Shown: positions 1-8,592, counted from the first letter of the stretch. The stretch: DNA of 64,000 nucleotides from Nonomuraea gerenzanensis (GCF_020215645.1 NZ_CP084058.1:310001-374000), one strand, 5' to 3'. Program-made: numbers and translations. Notes: generated by a model from the letters alone, not told the origin.

Positions 1-439
1 AGCTGCCCTCATCGTCGCCCTTGTAGAAGTACGAGGTCGAGTAGCTGTCGCCGTTGTCCACCGACGACCCACCCCACACCAGCCGCTTGGGCAGGTAGCC
101 CACCCTGACGTGGCCGAACTCCCGGCCGTCGCCGAGGTCCCCGAGGTCCTCCGGCTCCGTCCGCACGGGCGGGAGGTCGTCGATGGCGGGCGGCTCCGGC
201 ACCGCCGAGGTGGTGGCCCGCTGGCCGGCCGGGCCCGCCGAGCCGGTGTTCAGGTAGACGAAGGGCGTGCCGACGGCGATCACGGAGGCGGCCACGCACG
301 CGGCCACCACCGCGGCCCTGGCCCTGCGCCGCCGGTCCCGGTCGGCGCGGACCACCCGCTCCATCAGGTCCGGCGCGGCGCGCAGCCGGGCGGTCTCGTC
401 CGTCATGAGCTGCCGGAGCTGGTCCTCAAGCGTGGGCAT
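1..439 (-). CDS. Single-pass membrane protein next to SigE-family sigma factor (partial)
   Basis: Only the first 146 codons are in the window; the gene runs off the left edge. The N-terminal ~45 residues are charged and presumably cytoplasmic (MPTLEDQLRQL start). An Arg-rich stretch follows, then one hydrophobic helix (about residues 48-68), then a Pro/Thr-rich extracytoplasmic part. The ATG lies inside the end of the upstream sigma-factor gene (14-bp overlap), so the two are translationally coupled. The layout of a short cytoplasmic part, one membrane helix and an external domain immediately behind a sigma gene fits the membrane partner or anti-sigma role common in SigE-family loci. No zinc-binding anti-sigma motif is visible in the part present, so the role is inference. 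Confidence 0.6.
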   Translation of the reverse strand, partial: MPTLEDQLRQLMTDETARLRAAPDLMERVVRADRDRRRRARAAVVAACVAASVIAVGTPFVYLNTGSAGPAGQRATTSAVPEPPAIDDLPPVRTEPEDLGDLGDGREFGHVRVGYLPKRLVWGGSSVDNGDSYSTSYFYKGDDEGS

Positions 440-938
440 TGCTGATCACTCCTTCCACTGTGTCCCGGCCGAGCGCCGTGCGGAGCTTGGCCATGGCCTT
501 CGACGCCTGGCTCTTGACCGTGCCGACCGAGCAGCCGAGCACCTCGGCCGCCTGCTGCTCGCTGAGGTCCTCCCAGTACCGCAGGACGACCACCGCGCGC
601 TGCCGGGGAGGCAGCGCGCGCAGCGCCTCCATCAGCACGTGCAGCAGGTCGGGGTCGCCCGCCCTGGCCGCCGTCTCCGGCGGGCTGTGCATGGGCACGA
701 TCTTGAGGATGGCCCTGCGGCGGGCCCGGCTGATGGCCGCGTTCACGATGACGCGGCGCACGTAGGGCTCCGGGTTGTCGTGGCTGACCCGGTCCCACTT
801 CCTGTAGGTGCGTTCGAGCGCCGTCTGCAGCAGGTCCTCGGCCTCCACCTCGTCGCCACAGGCGAGGTAGGCCACCCGCAGCAGGCTCGTGGCACGCGCG
901 GCCACGAAGGCGCCGAAGTCGTGCTCCGCGCCGCTCAC
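426..938 (-). CDS. SigE-family (SigE70-type) RNA polymerase sigma factor
   Basis: This is a 170-residue sigma factor, the usual length of the actinobacterial SigE family. Region 2 is seen as FVAARATSLLRVAYL followed by EAEDLLQTALERTYRKW, which is the DNA-melting and -10 recognition part. Region 4 is seen as LPPRQRAVVVLRYWEDLSEQQAAEVLG with the helix-turn-helix CSVGTVKSQASKAM. I chose the GTG at 938 because it begins at the family's normal N-terminus; longer in-frame starts read through the divergent promoter region. The nearest AGGAGG is 21 bases upstream and is better placed for a seven-codon mini-ORF whose TGA overlaps this GTG, so translation may be coupled. It is followed by an overlapping membrane-protein gene and is divergent from a CU044_5270-like secreted protein gene. 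Confidence 0.9.
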   Translation of the reverse strand: MSGAEHDFGAFVAARATSLLRVAYLACGDEVEAEDLLQTALERTYRKWDRVSHDNPEPYVRRVIVNAAISRARRRAILKIVPMHSPPETAARAGDPDLLHVLMEALRALPPRQRAVVVLRYWEDLSEQQAAEVLGCSVGTVKSQASKAMAKLRTALGRDTVEGVISNAHA

Positions 939-958
939 GGCTGTCTGTCCGATGTCAC
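935..958 (-). other. Possible seven-codon leader ORF coupled to the sigma gene
   Basis: GTG at 958-956 is followed by six sense codons and TGA at 937-935. The TGA overlaps the GTG start of the sigma factor (sequence CCGTGAGC). AGGAGG ends one base before this GTG, which is too close for a canonical ribosome site on the mini-ORF and too far for the sigma start. With a transcription start expected near 958-960 from the CGTAT box, the leader could be read without a leader sequence. This is a hypothesis drawn from the arrangement only. Confidence 0.3.
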
Positions 959-966
959 GCCTCCTA

Positions 967-994
967 ATACGCCTCGCCGCGGCCGGCCGTTGCC
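967..994 (-). promoter_or_regulatory. Candidate autoregulated promoter of the sigma operon
   Basis: On the minus strand GGCAAC (994-989) is followed by a 17-base spacer and CGTAT (971-967). The same two boxes with the same spacing occur on the plus strand 24 bases away, facing the other gene. ECF/SigE-type promoters commonly pair an AAC-containing -35 with a CGT-containing -10 box, so this is a candidate recognition site for the adjacent sigma factor. Confidence 0.55.
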
Positions 995-1017
995 CGCCCG
1001 CGCGAAACGAGGTGCGG

Positions 1018-1045
1018 GGCAACCCGCCGGGCCGCCCAGGCGTAT
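1018..1045 (+). promoter_or_regulatory. Candidate SigE-type promoter of the divergent secreted protein gene
   Basis: GGCAAC (1018-1023), a 17-base spacer and CGTAT (1041-1045) mirror the minus-strand element at 967-994. A transcription start 7-9 bases downstream would fall at about 1052-1054, on the GTG at 1054, which would give a leaderless message. Confidence 0.55.
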
Positions 1046-1053
1046 GGATGGTC

Positions 1054-1944
1054 GTGAGTCGCAAACCCATGAGCAAGCTGATCAGTCTCGGCGCCGGCCT
1101 GGCCCTGGGGGCCACCGTCCTGGCCGCGCCACCCACCGCCGCGGCCGCCCCTCCCGAGGGCGCCTACTGGCACACGAGGTCGGTCACGTCCCTCGCCCAC
1201 CCCTGGCGGTTCGGCAGCAAGTCGGACTCCTACGGGCTGATGCAGCACCGCGTCTCCGAGACGTGGACCGCGCCCGACGGCAAGTCCTGGTTCGGGTACC
1301 GCGAGCTGGGCACGGTGCCCGCGACCGCAGCCGACAAGCAGGCGTGGCAGCGCCACGGCTCGCCCGCCAAGTGGAGCAGGTCGATCGACGGCAAGGTGGT
1401 GAAGCTGTCCACCCAGCCGGCCAAGGGCTCCGTGGGGCCCGTGCGCCAGGAACGCAACCAGTTCTGGCTCGCGGGGCAGTGGCTGACCTACGACGAGGTG
1501 CAGCGCCTGCCCGCCGACCCGGCCCGGCTGAAGGACTGGCTCACCAGGGCGGGCCAGGTCTTCGGCATCGCCGACGGCTCCATGGCGAACTGGCTGAAGT
1601 CCAGCCTGCCCCACCTCCTGCACGCCGTCCCGGCGCCGAAGGAGGTGCGCGCGGCGGCGTACCAGGCGCTGCTGACCCAGCCGGGCGCCCGCGCCGGCGG
1701 CGCCGCGAAGGACACCCTGGGCCGGACGGGCACCACCGTGGTGATCGAGAGCACGAGCGGGACGGGGAAGAAGGCGTCCACCGCCGTCCAGCGGCTGATC
1801 GTCGACACCGGCCGGATGGTGCTGCTGTCGGAGGGCCGGGAGGTCGTGGTCGGCGGCGAGCCGGTCGGGGGCAAGTCGTACACCGAGACGTTCGCCGAGG
1901 TCGGCTGGACCGACTCCCGGCCCGCCGTCCCCGCCCTGCCCTGA
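1054..1944 (+). CDS. Secreted CU044_5270-family-like protein
   Basis: This is an exported protein of about 296 residues with a signal peptide (MSKLISLGAGLALGATVL, Ala-rich cleavage region) and no further membrane segment. It is a clear paralogue of the protein at 27374-28270. They share AYW near the mature N-terminus, RELG followed by PAT, an LSTxPxKGSV block, and a C-terminal GWTDxxPAVP. The family is found in Streptosporangiaceae beside sigma factors and has no assigned biochemistry. The start is chosen at GTG 1054 because it coincides with the predicted transcription start; ATG 1048 and ATG 1069 are in-frame alternatives with no ribosome site. Divergent transcription from the sigma operon suggests it belongs to that sigma regulon (inference). 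Confidence 0.7.
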   Translation: MSRKPMSKLISLGAGLALGATVLAAPPTAAAAPPEGAYWHTRSVTSLAHPWRFGSKSDSYGLMQHRVSETWTAPDGKSWFGYRELGTVPATAADKQAWQRHGSPAKWSRSIDGKVVKLSTQPAKGSVGPVRQERNQFWLAGQWLTYDEVQRLPADPARLKDWLTRAGQVFGIADGSMANWLKSSLPHLLHAVPAPKEVRAAAYQALLTQPGARAGGAAKDTLGRTGTTVVIESTSGTGKKASTAVQRLIVDTGRMVLLSEGREVVVGGEPVGGKSYTETFAEVGWTDSRPAVPALP

Positions 1945-2014
1945 GGTTTTCCGCAGCAGGAGTGGGCGGGGCACCGCATTCTGCGGCGCGGCCGATCTCC
2001 GTAGCGTTGGCCAC

Positions 2015-3073
2015 ATGATGCAGACGATGATGAACGTGCTGGTGGCGGGGGCTGTCGCGGCGGGCGGCACCGGAGTGGACGTGCGTGCCGACATGGAGCG
2101 GATCGTGGCGGGCGACGGGGCCACGGCGGCCCTGGCGCGGGTCTCCGACGCCACTGGCACCTGGTCGGGCGCCGTGGGCGCGCGCGACGTCGAGCGCGGC
2201 GGGCGGCCGTCGCCCAAGGGCCACTTCCGGATCGGCAGCGTCACCAAGACCTTCGTCGCGACCGTGGTGCTGCAGCTTGTGGACGAGGGCGAGCTGGCCC
2301 TCGACGACCCCATCGAGCAGTACCTGCCCGGCCTGGTGCCCGGCGGCTCCGGCATCACGGTACGCGAGCTGCTCAACCACGAGAGCCACCTGTACGACTA
2401 CATGAGCGAGCCCGGCTACTCGACCAACCGCTGGCGCGGGGACGCGCGGTTCCGTTCGTACCAGCCGCGCGAGCTGCTCAAGGTGGCCTTCGCCAAGCGG
2501 CTGCCCGACGACGGGAAGTGGCACTACTCCAACACCAACTACGTGGTGCTCGGGCTGCTGGTGGAGAAGCTGACCGGCCGCCCGTACGGCGAGGAGGTCG
2601 AGCGCCGCGTCCTGCGCCCGCTGGGGCTGCGGCACACGGTGGTGCCGGGCGACCGCCCCGGGCTGCCGTCGCCGCACGCCAAGGGGTACGAGCCGCTGTC
2701 CGGCGGTCTGGTGGACGCGACCAGGATGAACCCGTCGCTGGACTGGGCGGCGGGGGAGATGATCTCGACCGCGGCCGACCTGGAGACGTTCATGGCGGCG
2801 CTGCTCGGGGGCAAGCTGACCAGCCGGGAGTCGTTGCGGGCGATGCGCACGACGGTCAAGACGGAGGCGGGCTTCGACTACGGGCTCGGCCTGCAGGCCT
2901 ACCGGCTGCCGTGCGGCACGGTGTGGGGGCACAGCGGGGAGCTGATCGGGTACCAGACGTACGCGTTCCGGTCGGACTCCGGCAAGTCGTTGACCCTGTC
3001 GATCAACCCCTCGACCCGCAACCCGACCACGGCGGAGGTCATGGGGATCGCGGTGAAGGTGTTCTGCGGGTGA
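2015..3073 (+). CDS. Secreted serine hydrolase, class C beta-lactamase / D-Ala-D-Ala carboxypeptidase fold
   Basis: This is a 352-residue penicillin-recognising serine hydrolase. Catalytic motifs are in order: SVTK (Ser75, Lys78), YSN (171-173) and HSG (306-308) in place of KTG. This pattern is typical of the beta-lactamase/R61-carboxypeptidase superfamily (PF00144). The N-terminus has a short hydrophobic segment suitable for export, though it is a weak signal peptide. Substrate is unknown; cell-wall peptides or small esters are the family's usual targets. TAGCGT lies seven bases before the ATG with no ribosome site, so the message may be leaderless. It is a close paralogue of the hydrolase at 20123-21349: both have SVTK, YSNTNY and FRSYxPxEL, and a VFCG C-terminus. 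Confidence 0.88.
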   Translation: MMQTMMNVLVAGAVAAGGTGVDVRADMERIVAGDGATAALARVSDATGTWSGAVGARDVERGGRPSPKGHFRIGSVTKTFVATVVLQLVDEGELALDDPIEQYLPGLVPGGSGITVRELLNHESHLYDYMSEPGYSTNRWRGDARFRSYQPRELLKVAFAKRLPDDGKWHYSNTNYVVLGLLVEKLTGRPYGEEVERRVLRPLGLRHTVVPGDRPGLPSPHAKGYEPLSGGLVDATRMNPSLDWAAGEMISTAADLETFMAALLGGKLTSRESLRAMRTTVKTEAGFDYGLGLQAYRLPCGTVWGHSGELIGYQTYAFRSDSGKSLTLSINPSTRNPTTAEVMGIAVKVFCG

Positions 3074-3148
3074 GCGGCCGGCGTTCTTAGCCCCGCATTA
3101 CGCGGCCTTTTCTAGGGTGACGGCCGAGACCTTACTCGGGAGCTGCCC

Positions 3149-3454
3149 ATGTCACAGCGGAAGGTGAAGCGCAGGCGGGCCGCGATGCGGCGCGAGGAGG
3201 CTCTGCGGCGGGAGCGGAGCAGGCGTCTGCGGCGCAGGATCGGTTACGGGGCCGCCGCGGTGGTGTCCGTGGTGTTCGTGGCGATCGGGGTGCTGGCGTA
3301 CCAGTCCGTCGGTAGGTCGTCGCCACCGGCCGCCGGGACGGTCCAGCCGACGGCCACCGGATCGCCGACGGCCACCGGATCGCCGACGGCCACCAGCTCA
3401 CCCACCAGCTCACCCACGAGTTCGCCCACGGTGTCGCCCACCAAGAACGGGTAG
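3149..3454 (+). CDS. Small membrane protein with Pro/Thr/Ser-rich repeat tail
   Basis: This is a 101-residue protein I do not recognise. About 30 strongly basic N-terminal residues (KRRRAAMRREEA, RRLRRR) are followed by one membrane helix (about 33-52, GYGAAAVVSVVFVAIGVLAY). The external tail is built of short repeats (ATGSPT twice, then SSPT units). By the positive-inside rule the tail should be outside, where such sequences often act as wall-spanning or O-mannosylated stalks. It sits between a serine hydrolase and a Ser/Thr kinase on the same strand. Confidence 0.65.
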   Translation: MSQRKVKRRRAAMRREEALRRERSRRLRRRIGYGAAAVVSVVFVAIGVLAYQSVGRSSPPAAGTVQPTATGSPTATGSPTATSSPTSSPTSSPTVSPTKNG

Positions 3455-3556
3455 TTCGCGAAGAGCGCCAGGAGAGTAGGCTTTTAGCGCTGCATTTCGT
3501 GCATAGCTTCCGTAAGCCATCGTTTCTGGTGAGCATCCTTCTTGGGGAAGGTACCT

Positions 3557-5653
3557 GTGCCCAGTTTCAGTCCTCTGCGGCCGGCCGACCCGCGCCAAGT
3601 AGGTCCTTACCGGCTGACGGGCTACCTGGGCGCGGGCGGCCAGGGCACCGTGTACGTGGGGGAGTCGCCCGAGGGTCAGACCGTCGCGATCAAGGTGCTG
3701 CACGCCAGGCTGTCGGAGGAACCCCAGGCCCGTGAGCGCTTCCTCCAGGAGATCGCGGCGACCCGGCAGGTGCGGCAGTTCTGCACGGCCCGGGTCCTCG
3801 ACGCCGACACCAGCGGCGACCAGCCGTACGTGGTCAGCCAGTACGTCGAGGGCATCTCGCTGAGCCGGCTGATCGCCACGCAGGGCGTGCGCGATCCTGA
3901 CGCGCTGGAGCGGCTGGCCGTCGCCACCGTCACCGCGCTGGTCGCCATCCACCAGGCCGGCATCGTGCACCGCGACTTCAAGCCCAGCAACGTCGTCTGC
4001 GGCCCCGACGGGCCGCGCGTGATCGACTTCGGGCTGGCGCGGGCGCTGGACTCCACGGTCGCCGAGAGCAGCGAGATCCTCGGCACGCCGGCCTACATGG
4101 CGCCCGAGCAGTTCAGCGCCGGCGTGGTGACGGCCGCCTCCGACATGTTCAGCTGGGCCGCCACCATGGCGTACGCGGCGAGCGGGCGCCCGCCGTTCGG
4201 CAACGACAGCATCCCGGCGCTCTTCCAGCGCATACTCAACGAGGAGCCGGACCTCAGCGGGCTGACCGAGCCGGTGCGGTCGCTGGTGGTGGCGTGCCTG
4301 AACAAGAGCCCAGCGGCCCGGCCGTCGGCGACCGACGTGCTGTTCAACCTGCTCGGCCACGGCGTGCCCGATCCGGCGCGGGAGGCGCCAGGCCAGGAGG
4401 CGCTCTTCTCGCCGGGAACGCCGCCGCGCGGTGGCGGCGAGGGGCCCGCGGCGACGTCGCTCTCGCGGCCCGTTCTGGCGGCGATGCCGGGGCCGCCGTC
4501 GCTGTCCGGCCCCGCCTCGATGGCCGGACCGTCCGTGGTCTCCGGTGCCGTGCCGCTCCCCGGCGTGGAGGGGCCGGTCTCGGCGACGGAATCGCTGGTG
4601 GGCGTGCCCGTCCGCACCGGGGCCAGGTCGCGGCGCACGCTGCTCACCGCGTCGTTCGGGCTGGTGGCCGCCGGGGCCGTCGCCACGGGCGCCTACTTCG
4701 CCCTGGCCAGGCCCGCGACGCCCAAGGTCATCACGCGGCCCGTCGTCGTCACGGGGCCCACCACGCCGGTGGTCCAGCCGGAGGTGACCAGGACCCTCGC
4801 CCCGGACCCCGCCTACGCTGTCGCCTACAGCCCTGACGGCAGGACGTTCGCCACCGGCGGCGCCGACGGGGACGTGCGGTTGTGGGACGCCGCCACCCGC
4901 CGCGCCACCACCTCGCTCGACGGCCACACGAAGGGCGTGCACGCGGTGGCGTTCAGCCCGGACGGCAAGACGCTCGCGACGGGGAGCGACGACGGCACCG
5001 TACGGCTGTGGAGCGTGCCCTCGGGGAAGAGCAAGGGCACGCTCACCGGCCACACCGGAGGGGTCGGGTCGGTGGCGTTCAGCCCCGACGGCAAGACGCT
5101 GGCCAGCGCCAGCCGCGACAGGACCGTGCGGTTGTGGAACGCCGAGACCGGCGACGGCACCGCGATCCTCGCCGGGCACACCGACTGGGTGGACTCCGTG
5201 GCGTTCAGCCCGGACGGGGCCACGGTCGCCACGGCCAGCCACGACCGGACCGTGCGGCTCTGGCATCCCGCCACCGGTGAGGCCGCCGCCGTGCTGTCCG
5301 GGCACCGCTACTGGGTCTTCTCCGTGGCCTTCAGCCCTGACGGCAAGACGCTGGCGAGCGCGAGCGCCGACCGTACCGTCCGGTTGTGGGACGTCGCCGC
5401 CCGCAAGGAGCGCACCGTGCTGGCCGGCCACCGCGGCTGGGCCTCCGCCGTCGCCTTCAGCCCGGACGGGCGGACGCTGGCCAGCGGGGGTTATGACCGC
5501 AAGGTGCGGCTGTGGGAGGTGGCGAGCGGCCGGGGGACCGGGGAGCTGGACGGGCCGGGGGACTGGATCTACTCGGTGGCCTTCAGCCGCGACGGCGCGA
5601 CCGTCACCGGGGTCGCCGGAGACGCCACGCTGCGGGTGTGGGGCACGCGCTGA
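3557..5653 (+). CDS. Membrane Ser/Thr protein kinase with C-terminal WD40 propeller
   Basis: The protein has 698 residues from GTG 3557, chosen because GGAAGG lies five bases upstream. The kinase domain covers about 1-268: glycine loop LGAGGQGTV (24-32), catalytic Lys46, HRD (138-140), DFG (157-159), and activation segment GTPAYMAPE (176-184). A Pro/Gly/Ser-rich linker (270-358) and one membrane helix (361-383) follow. Residues 415-698 hold seven WD40 repeats, each with an SPDG turn (the last SRDG) and an RLW or RVW end, enough for one closed propeller. With the kinase inside, the propeller must lie outside the membrane, presumably as a ligand- or protein-binding sensor. Hanks-type kinases with C-terminal WD40 domains are known in actinobacteria; the ligand here is unknown. 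Confidence 0.93.
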   Translation: MPSFSPLRPADPRQVGPYRLTGYLGAGGQGTVYVGESPEGQTVAIKVLHARLSEEPQARERFLQEIAATRQVRQFCTARVLDADTSGDQPYVVSQYVEGISLSRLIATQGVRDPDALERLAVATVTALVAIHQAGIVHRDFKPSNVVCGPDGPRVIDFGLARALDSTVAESSEILGTPAYMAPEQFSAGVVTAASDMFSWAATMAYAASGRPPFGNDSIPALFQRILNEEPDLSGLTEPVRSLVVACLNKSPAARPSATDVLFNLLGHGVPDPAREAPGQEALFSPGTPPRGGGEGPAATSLSRPVLAAMPGPPSLSGPASMAGPSVVSGAVPLPGVEGPVSATESLVGVPVRTGARSRRTLLTASFGLVAAGAVATGAYFALARPATPKVITRPVVVTGPTTPVVQPEVTRTLAPDPAYAVAYSPDGRTFATGGADGDVRLWDAATRRATTSLDGHTKGVHAVAFSPDGKTLATGSDDGTVRLWSVPSGKSKGTLTGHTGGVGSVAFSPDGKTLASASRDRTVRLWNAETGDGTAILAGHTDWVDSVAFSPDGATVATASHDRTVRLWHPATGEAAAVLSGHRYWVFSVAFSPDGKTLASASADRTVRLWDVAARKERTVLAGHRGWASAVAFSPDGRTLASGGYDRKVRLWEVASGRGTGELDGPGDWIYSVAFSRDGATVTGVAGDATLRVWGTR

Positions 5654-5726
5654 ACATGCGCCCGCACGCGCTGGGCACGCACGCACGCTGGACACACGCG
5701 CTGGCACGCGCTGAGGCACGCGCGGG

Positions 5727-8486
5727 CTAGGGGGTGGCGGATGCGTCCGTGGACAGGGGACGCCGCCAGACGGTCGGCTCGTCGCCGTGCCCGGTCGCCG
5801 TGGAGCCCACGCCGACCAGCGTCCCGTCCACCGTGGTGAACGAGGTCAGCCGCTGGTCCCCCGGCCCCGACATGCCCGTGCCGCGCGGCTGCTCGGGCTG
5901 CCACGACCGGCCGTCCGCCGAGGTCCACAGCACGACGTCGCCCGGCCTGCCCACGGTCCCGGCCACCACGAAGCCCTCGGGGGTCGCGGCCACGGCCGTG
6001 ACGCTGGACTGCTCCCCGGCCACCACCGGCAGCGAGATCGGCTGCCAGCTCCGCCCCCCGTCCAGCGAGGCGTACCCGAAGGCGGAGGTGCCCGTCCCGT
6101 TCCCGGTGACGGCCGTGCCGGCGGTCACCAGCACGTCGTCGTTCGAGGCGATGTACGGCAGCCAGCCCTCGTTGACGCCGGCCGGGATCGGCAGGCGCAC
6201 CAGCGACCACTTGCGCCCGTCCGGCGAGATCCACACTGTGGGACGGCGGACGAAGACGCCGCCGTACGCGTTGGGGTCGGTCACCCCGCCGGCGGCCACG
6301 AAGCCGAACAGGCCGCTGGTCACCGACTGCATCCACCGCCGGGTCGTCGGCGTGCCGACCAGGTTGTCCGCGCCCGCCGGGGCGCCGCGCTCCCAGGTCT
6401 TGAGGTCCGGCGACCACCAGGTGCCCGCGCCGTAGCCGTCCTCGCCGACGATCACGTAGCCGTCGGGGCCGGCGGAGACGCCGCGGGGGATGAGCGGGTT
6501 CTTGCCCTCGGGCTGGAAGGCCGGCGCGCCGTCGGCCCGCCGCCAGCTCTCGCCGTCGGCCGAGGTGACGACCAGGGGATGGCCGGGCGCCCGGCCGCTC
6601 GAACCGACCGCCAGCCAGCCGGCGAACCCGGGCGCGACGCCGGTCAGCCGCTGCCTGCCCTGGCCGGTCAGGGCCTTGTTCTTGTCCTGGACGTGCTGCC
6701 AGCCGGCCCCGTCGGCGGAGGTCCAGACGGCGGCCTCGCCGTTCGCGCCGCCGACCGCCACCACCCGGCCGTCTGCCGCGCCGAGCGCGTCCACGACCTT
6801 GCCGCTGCCGGTGGTCTCCGGGAGGCCGGCGGGGACGTCCTTGCCGGCCTTATCGCGCACCGCGAGCAGGGCGCCCGTGGTGCCGTCCGCCGCGTCGGCG
6901 CCCACCACGACCGTGTTGTCCCCGGCCACGACGGCGTCACGCACTTCCGCCCCGCTCGAAGCCGCGCTCGAAGCCGCGCTCGAAGTCTCGTCCGCAGCGC
7001 CGCTCGGTGAGCCGCTCGGTGAACCGGCCGGTGAACCGGTCGGTGCGCCGGTCGGGGCCGGGCCGGTCGCCGTGCCCGCGGGCTGCCAGGAGCGGCCGTC
7101 CGTGGTGCGTACCAGCTGGACCCCGCTGTCGGTCTCGATCGCGGCGACCGCGGCCCCGGACGCGGCGGTCAGCCGTAACACGCGGCGGAAGCCCGGCACC
7201 TCGATCTTCGCCGCCGTCGTCCAGCGCACGCCGTCGGGTGAGGTGTAGGTGGTGGCGTCGGAGTCGTTGCGGCGGACCGCGAGCATGGTGGCCGAGGTCG
7301 CGGCGAAGCTCAGCTCCGGCTCGTCCGACTCGCCGGGGACGGCGAACGCCTGCCACGTCTCGCCGGCGTCGGTCGAGCGCCAGGTGATGTCGTACGGCTC
7401 CGTCGAGCTCTCACCGCGCACCACGATGGCGTCCTTGACGCTGGCCACGTCGGTGAGGGCCAGGGTGCCGCCGGTCGGCGGGTGCAGCCGCCAGCCCGCC
7501 CGGCGCTCCCAGCTGCGGCCGTCGGCGGACAGCCACACCACGGGGGCGGCGTCGGTGAAGTCGCCCTTGTCCGAGGTCTGGCCCACGGCGGTGAAGCCCT
7601 TGCCGGTCCACGCGACATCGGCGACCCGGTCGCGCGGGCCGAAGGCGAGGCTGGCGGTGGCGTCGGGCTGGCGGGTCCAGGTGGCACCGTCGGGGCTCGT
7701 CCAGACGACGGAGCCACCCACGCGGTCGCCGAGCGCGACCCAGCCGGTGGGGCCAGCGGCGAGGTAGCGGGGGATCTCGCCGGCGACGGGCGGCTCACCC
7801 TTGGCGGTACGCACCTGGGCGCGGGCGAAGGTGCGGCCCGCGTCCTTGGACAGGAAGAACTCGGTCCGGTAGCCGGAGTCGGCGTCCTCGCCACCCGCGA
7901 CCACCACCGTGGTGCCCGTGGCGGCGGCGCCGTTGAGCTCCAGTTGCCGGCCGTTCGCGCCGCTCGCCGTGCCCGCCGCGAAGAGGCTGCCCGCCAGCTC
8001 CGCCGCCTGCTCGTCGCCCTGGCGGGAGGCCACCAGCACGCCGCCCGCCACGATGACGGCGAGCGCGACGGAGGTGCCGCCGATCAGCAGCGAGCGGAAG
8101 CGCTTCTGGCGGGCGTGCGGCATCGGATCGGTCGCGGGGTAACCGACGTCGGGATCGGTCAGCTCGGTGGTCGGCGGCACCGACGGGTGCGACGGCCCTG
8201 ACAGCGGCAGCGACGGGTGCGACGGCCCTGACAACGGCTGCGACGGGTGCGACGCCGGGCCGGACAGCGGCTGCGACGGCTGGGCCGGTCCCGACAGCGG
8301 CTGGGACGGGTGTGACGCCGGGCCGGACAGCGGGTGCGAAGGCTGCGAGAAGGGCTCGGACGGGGGTAACGAAGGCAGGGACGGCCACTCGTTCAGCGGT
8401 GACGACGGCTGGGACAGCCCTTCGTTCGCCTGCTCGGGCGAATCGTCCGGCTCGCCCGTCTCGCTCCTCCAACCACCTCCGGTCAC
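5727..8486 (-). CDS. Membrane-anchored Asp-box (BNR/sialidase-like) propeller protein
   Basis: This is a 919-residue type II membrane protein. Residues 1-125 are a cytoplasmic Ser/Pro-rich region with 10-11-residue repeats of the form SHPSQPLSGPA. A membrane helix spans about 131-154. The large external part carries about twelve Asp-box motifs (S-x-D-G-x-x-W type, such as SPDGATW, SADGRSW and STDAGETW), the signature of BNR/sialidase-like beta-propellers. The sialidase catalytic Arg triad and FRIP motif are not evident, so an enzymatic sialidase is unlikely; a structural or glycan-binding role is more plausible. The GTG start at 8486 has AGGGAGAGG seven bases upstream. It converges on the WD40 kinase gene. 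Confidence 0.75.
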   Translation of the reverse strand: MTGGGWRSETGEPDDSPEQANEGLSQPSSPLNEWPSLPSLPPSEPFSQPSHPLSGPASHPSQPLSGPAQPSQPLSGPASHPSQPLSGPSHPSLPLSGPSHPSVPPTTELTDPDVGYPATDPMPHARQKRFRSLLIGGTSVALAVIVAGGVLVASRQGDEQAAELAGSLFAAGTASGANGRQLELNGAAATGTTVVVAGGEDADSGYRTEFFLSKDAGRTFARAQVRTAKGEPPVAGEIPRYLAAGPTGWVALGDRVGGSVVWTSPDGATWTRQPDATASLAFGPRDRVADVAWTGKGFTAVGQTSDKGDFTDAAPVVWLSADGRSWERRAGWRLHPPTGGTLALTDVASVKDAIVVRGESSTEPYDITWRSTDAGETWQAFAVPGESDEPELSFAATSATMLAVRRNDSDATTYTSPDGVRWTTAAKIEVPGFRRVLRLTAASGAAVAAIETDSGVQLVRTTDGRSWQPAGTATGPAPTGAPTGSPAGSPSGSPSGAADETSSAASSAASSGAEVRDAVVAGDNTVVVGADAADGTTGALLAVRDKAGKDVPAGLPETTGSGKVVDALGAADGRVVAVGGANGEAAVWTSADGAGWQHVQDKNKALTGQGRQRLTGVAPGFAGWLAVGSSGRAPGHPLVVTSADGESWRRADGAPAFQPEGKNPLIPRGVSAGPDGYVIVGEDGYGAGTWWSPDLKTWERGAPAGADNLVGTPTTRRWMQSVTSGLFGFVAAGGVTDPNAYGGVFVRRPTVWISPDGRKWSLVRLPIPAGVNEGWLPYIASNDDVLVTAGTAVTGNGTGTSAFGYASLDGGRSWQPISLPVVAGEQSSVTAVAATPEGFVVAGTVGRPGDVVLWTSADGRSWQPEQPRGTGMSGPGDQRLTSFTTVDGTLVGVGSTATGHGDEPTVWRRPLSTDASATP
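8180..8350 (-). repeat. Tandem ~30-33 bp repeats coding Ser/Pro repeats
   Basis: At least six imperfect copies (plus-strand core GACGGGTGYGACG...GACAGCGG) encode the SHPSQPLSGPA-type repeats in the N-terminal region of the Asp-box protein. Copies alternate between 30 and 33 bases, so the repeats keep frame while varying in length. Confidence 0.8.
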
Positions 8487-8592
8487 CGCAGCCTCTCCCT
8501 TTGGTATTCTCCCGGCCAGGACGGAGCCCCTCGCCGGAAGTCATTATTTATGGGAAGCGCGTCGAAACGAAGTCCGAGCGCGAGCCGGCCCG

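Noticed and set aside
5727..8486. Active sialidase
   Set aside because: Asp-boxes are structural; the catalytic Arg triad, FRIP motif and Tyr/Glu pair could not be found.
8167..8592. An N-terminal extension of the first GH16 protein made of Gly/Asp/Cys repeats
   Set aside because: It is the antisense of the Ser/Pro repeats of the divergent Asp-box protein gene; the GH16 signal anchor begins at ATG 8593.
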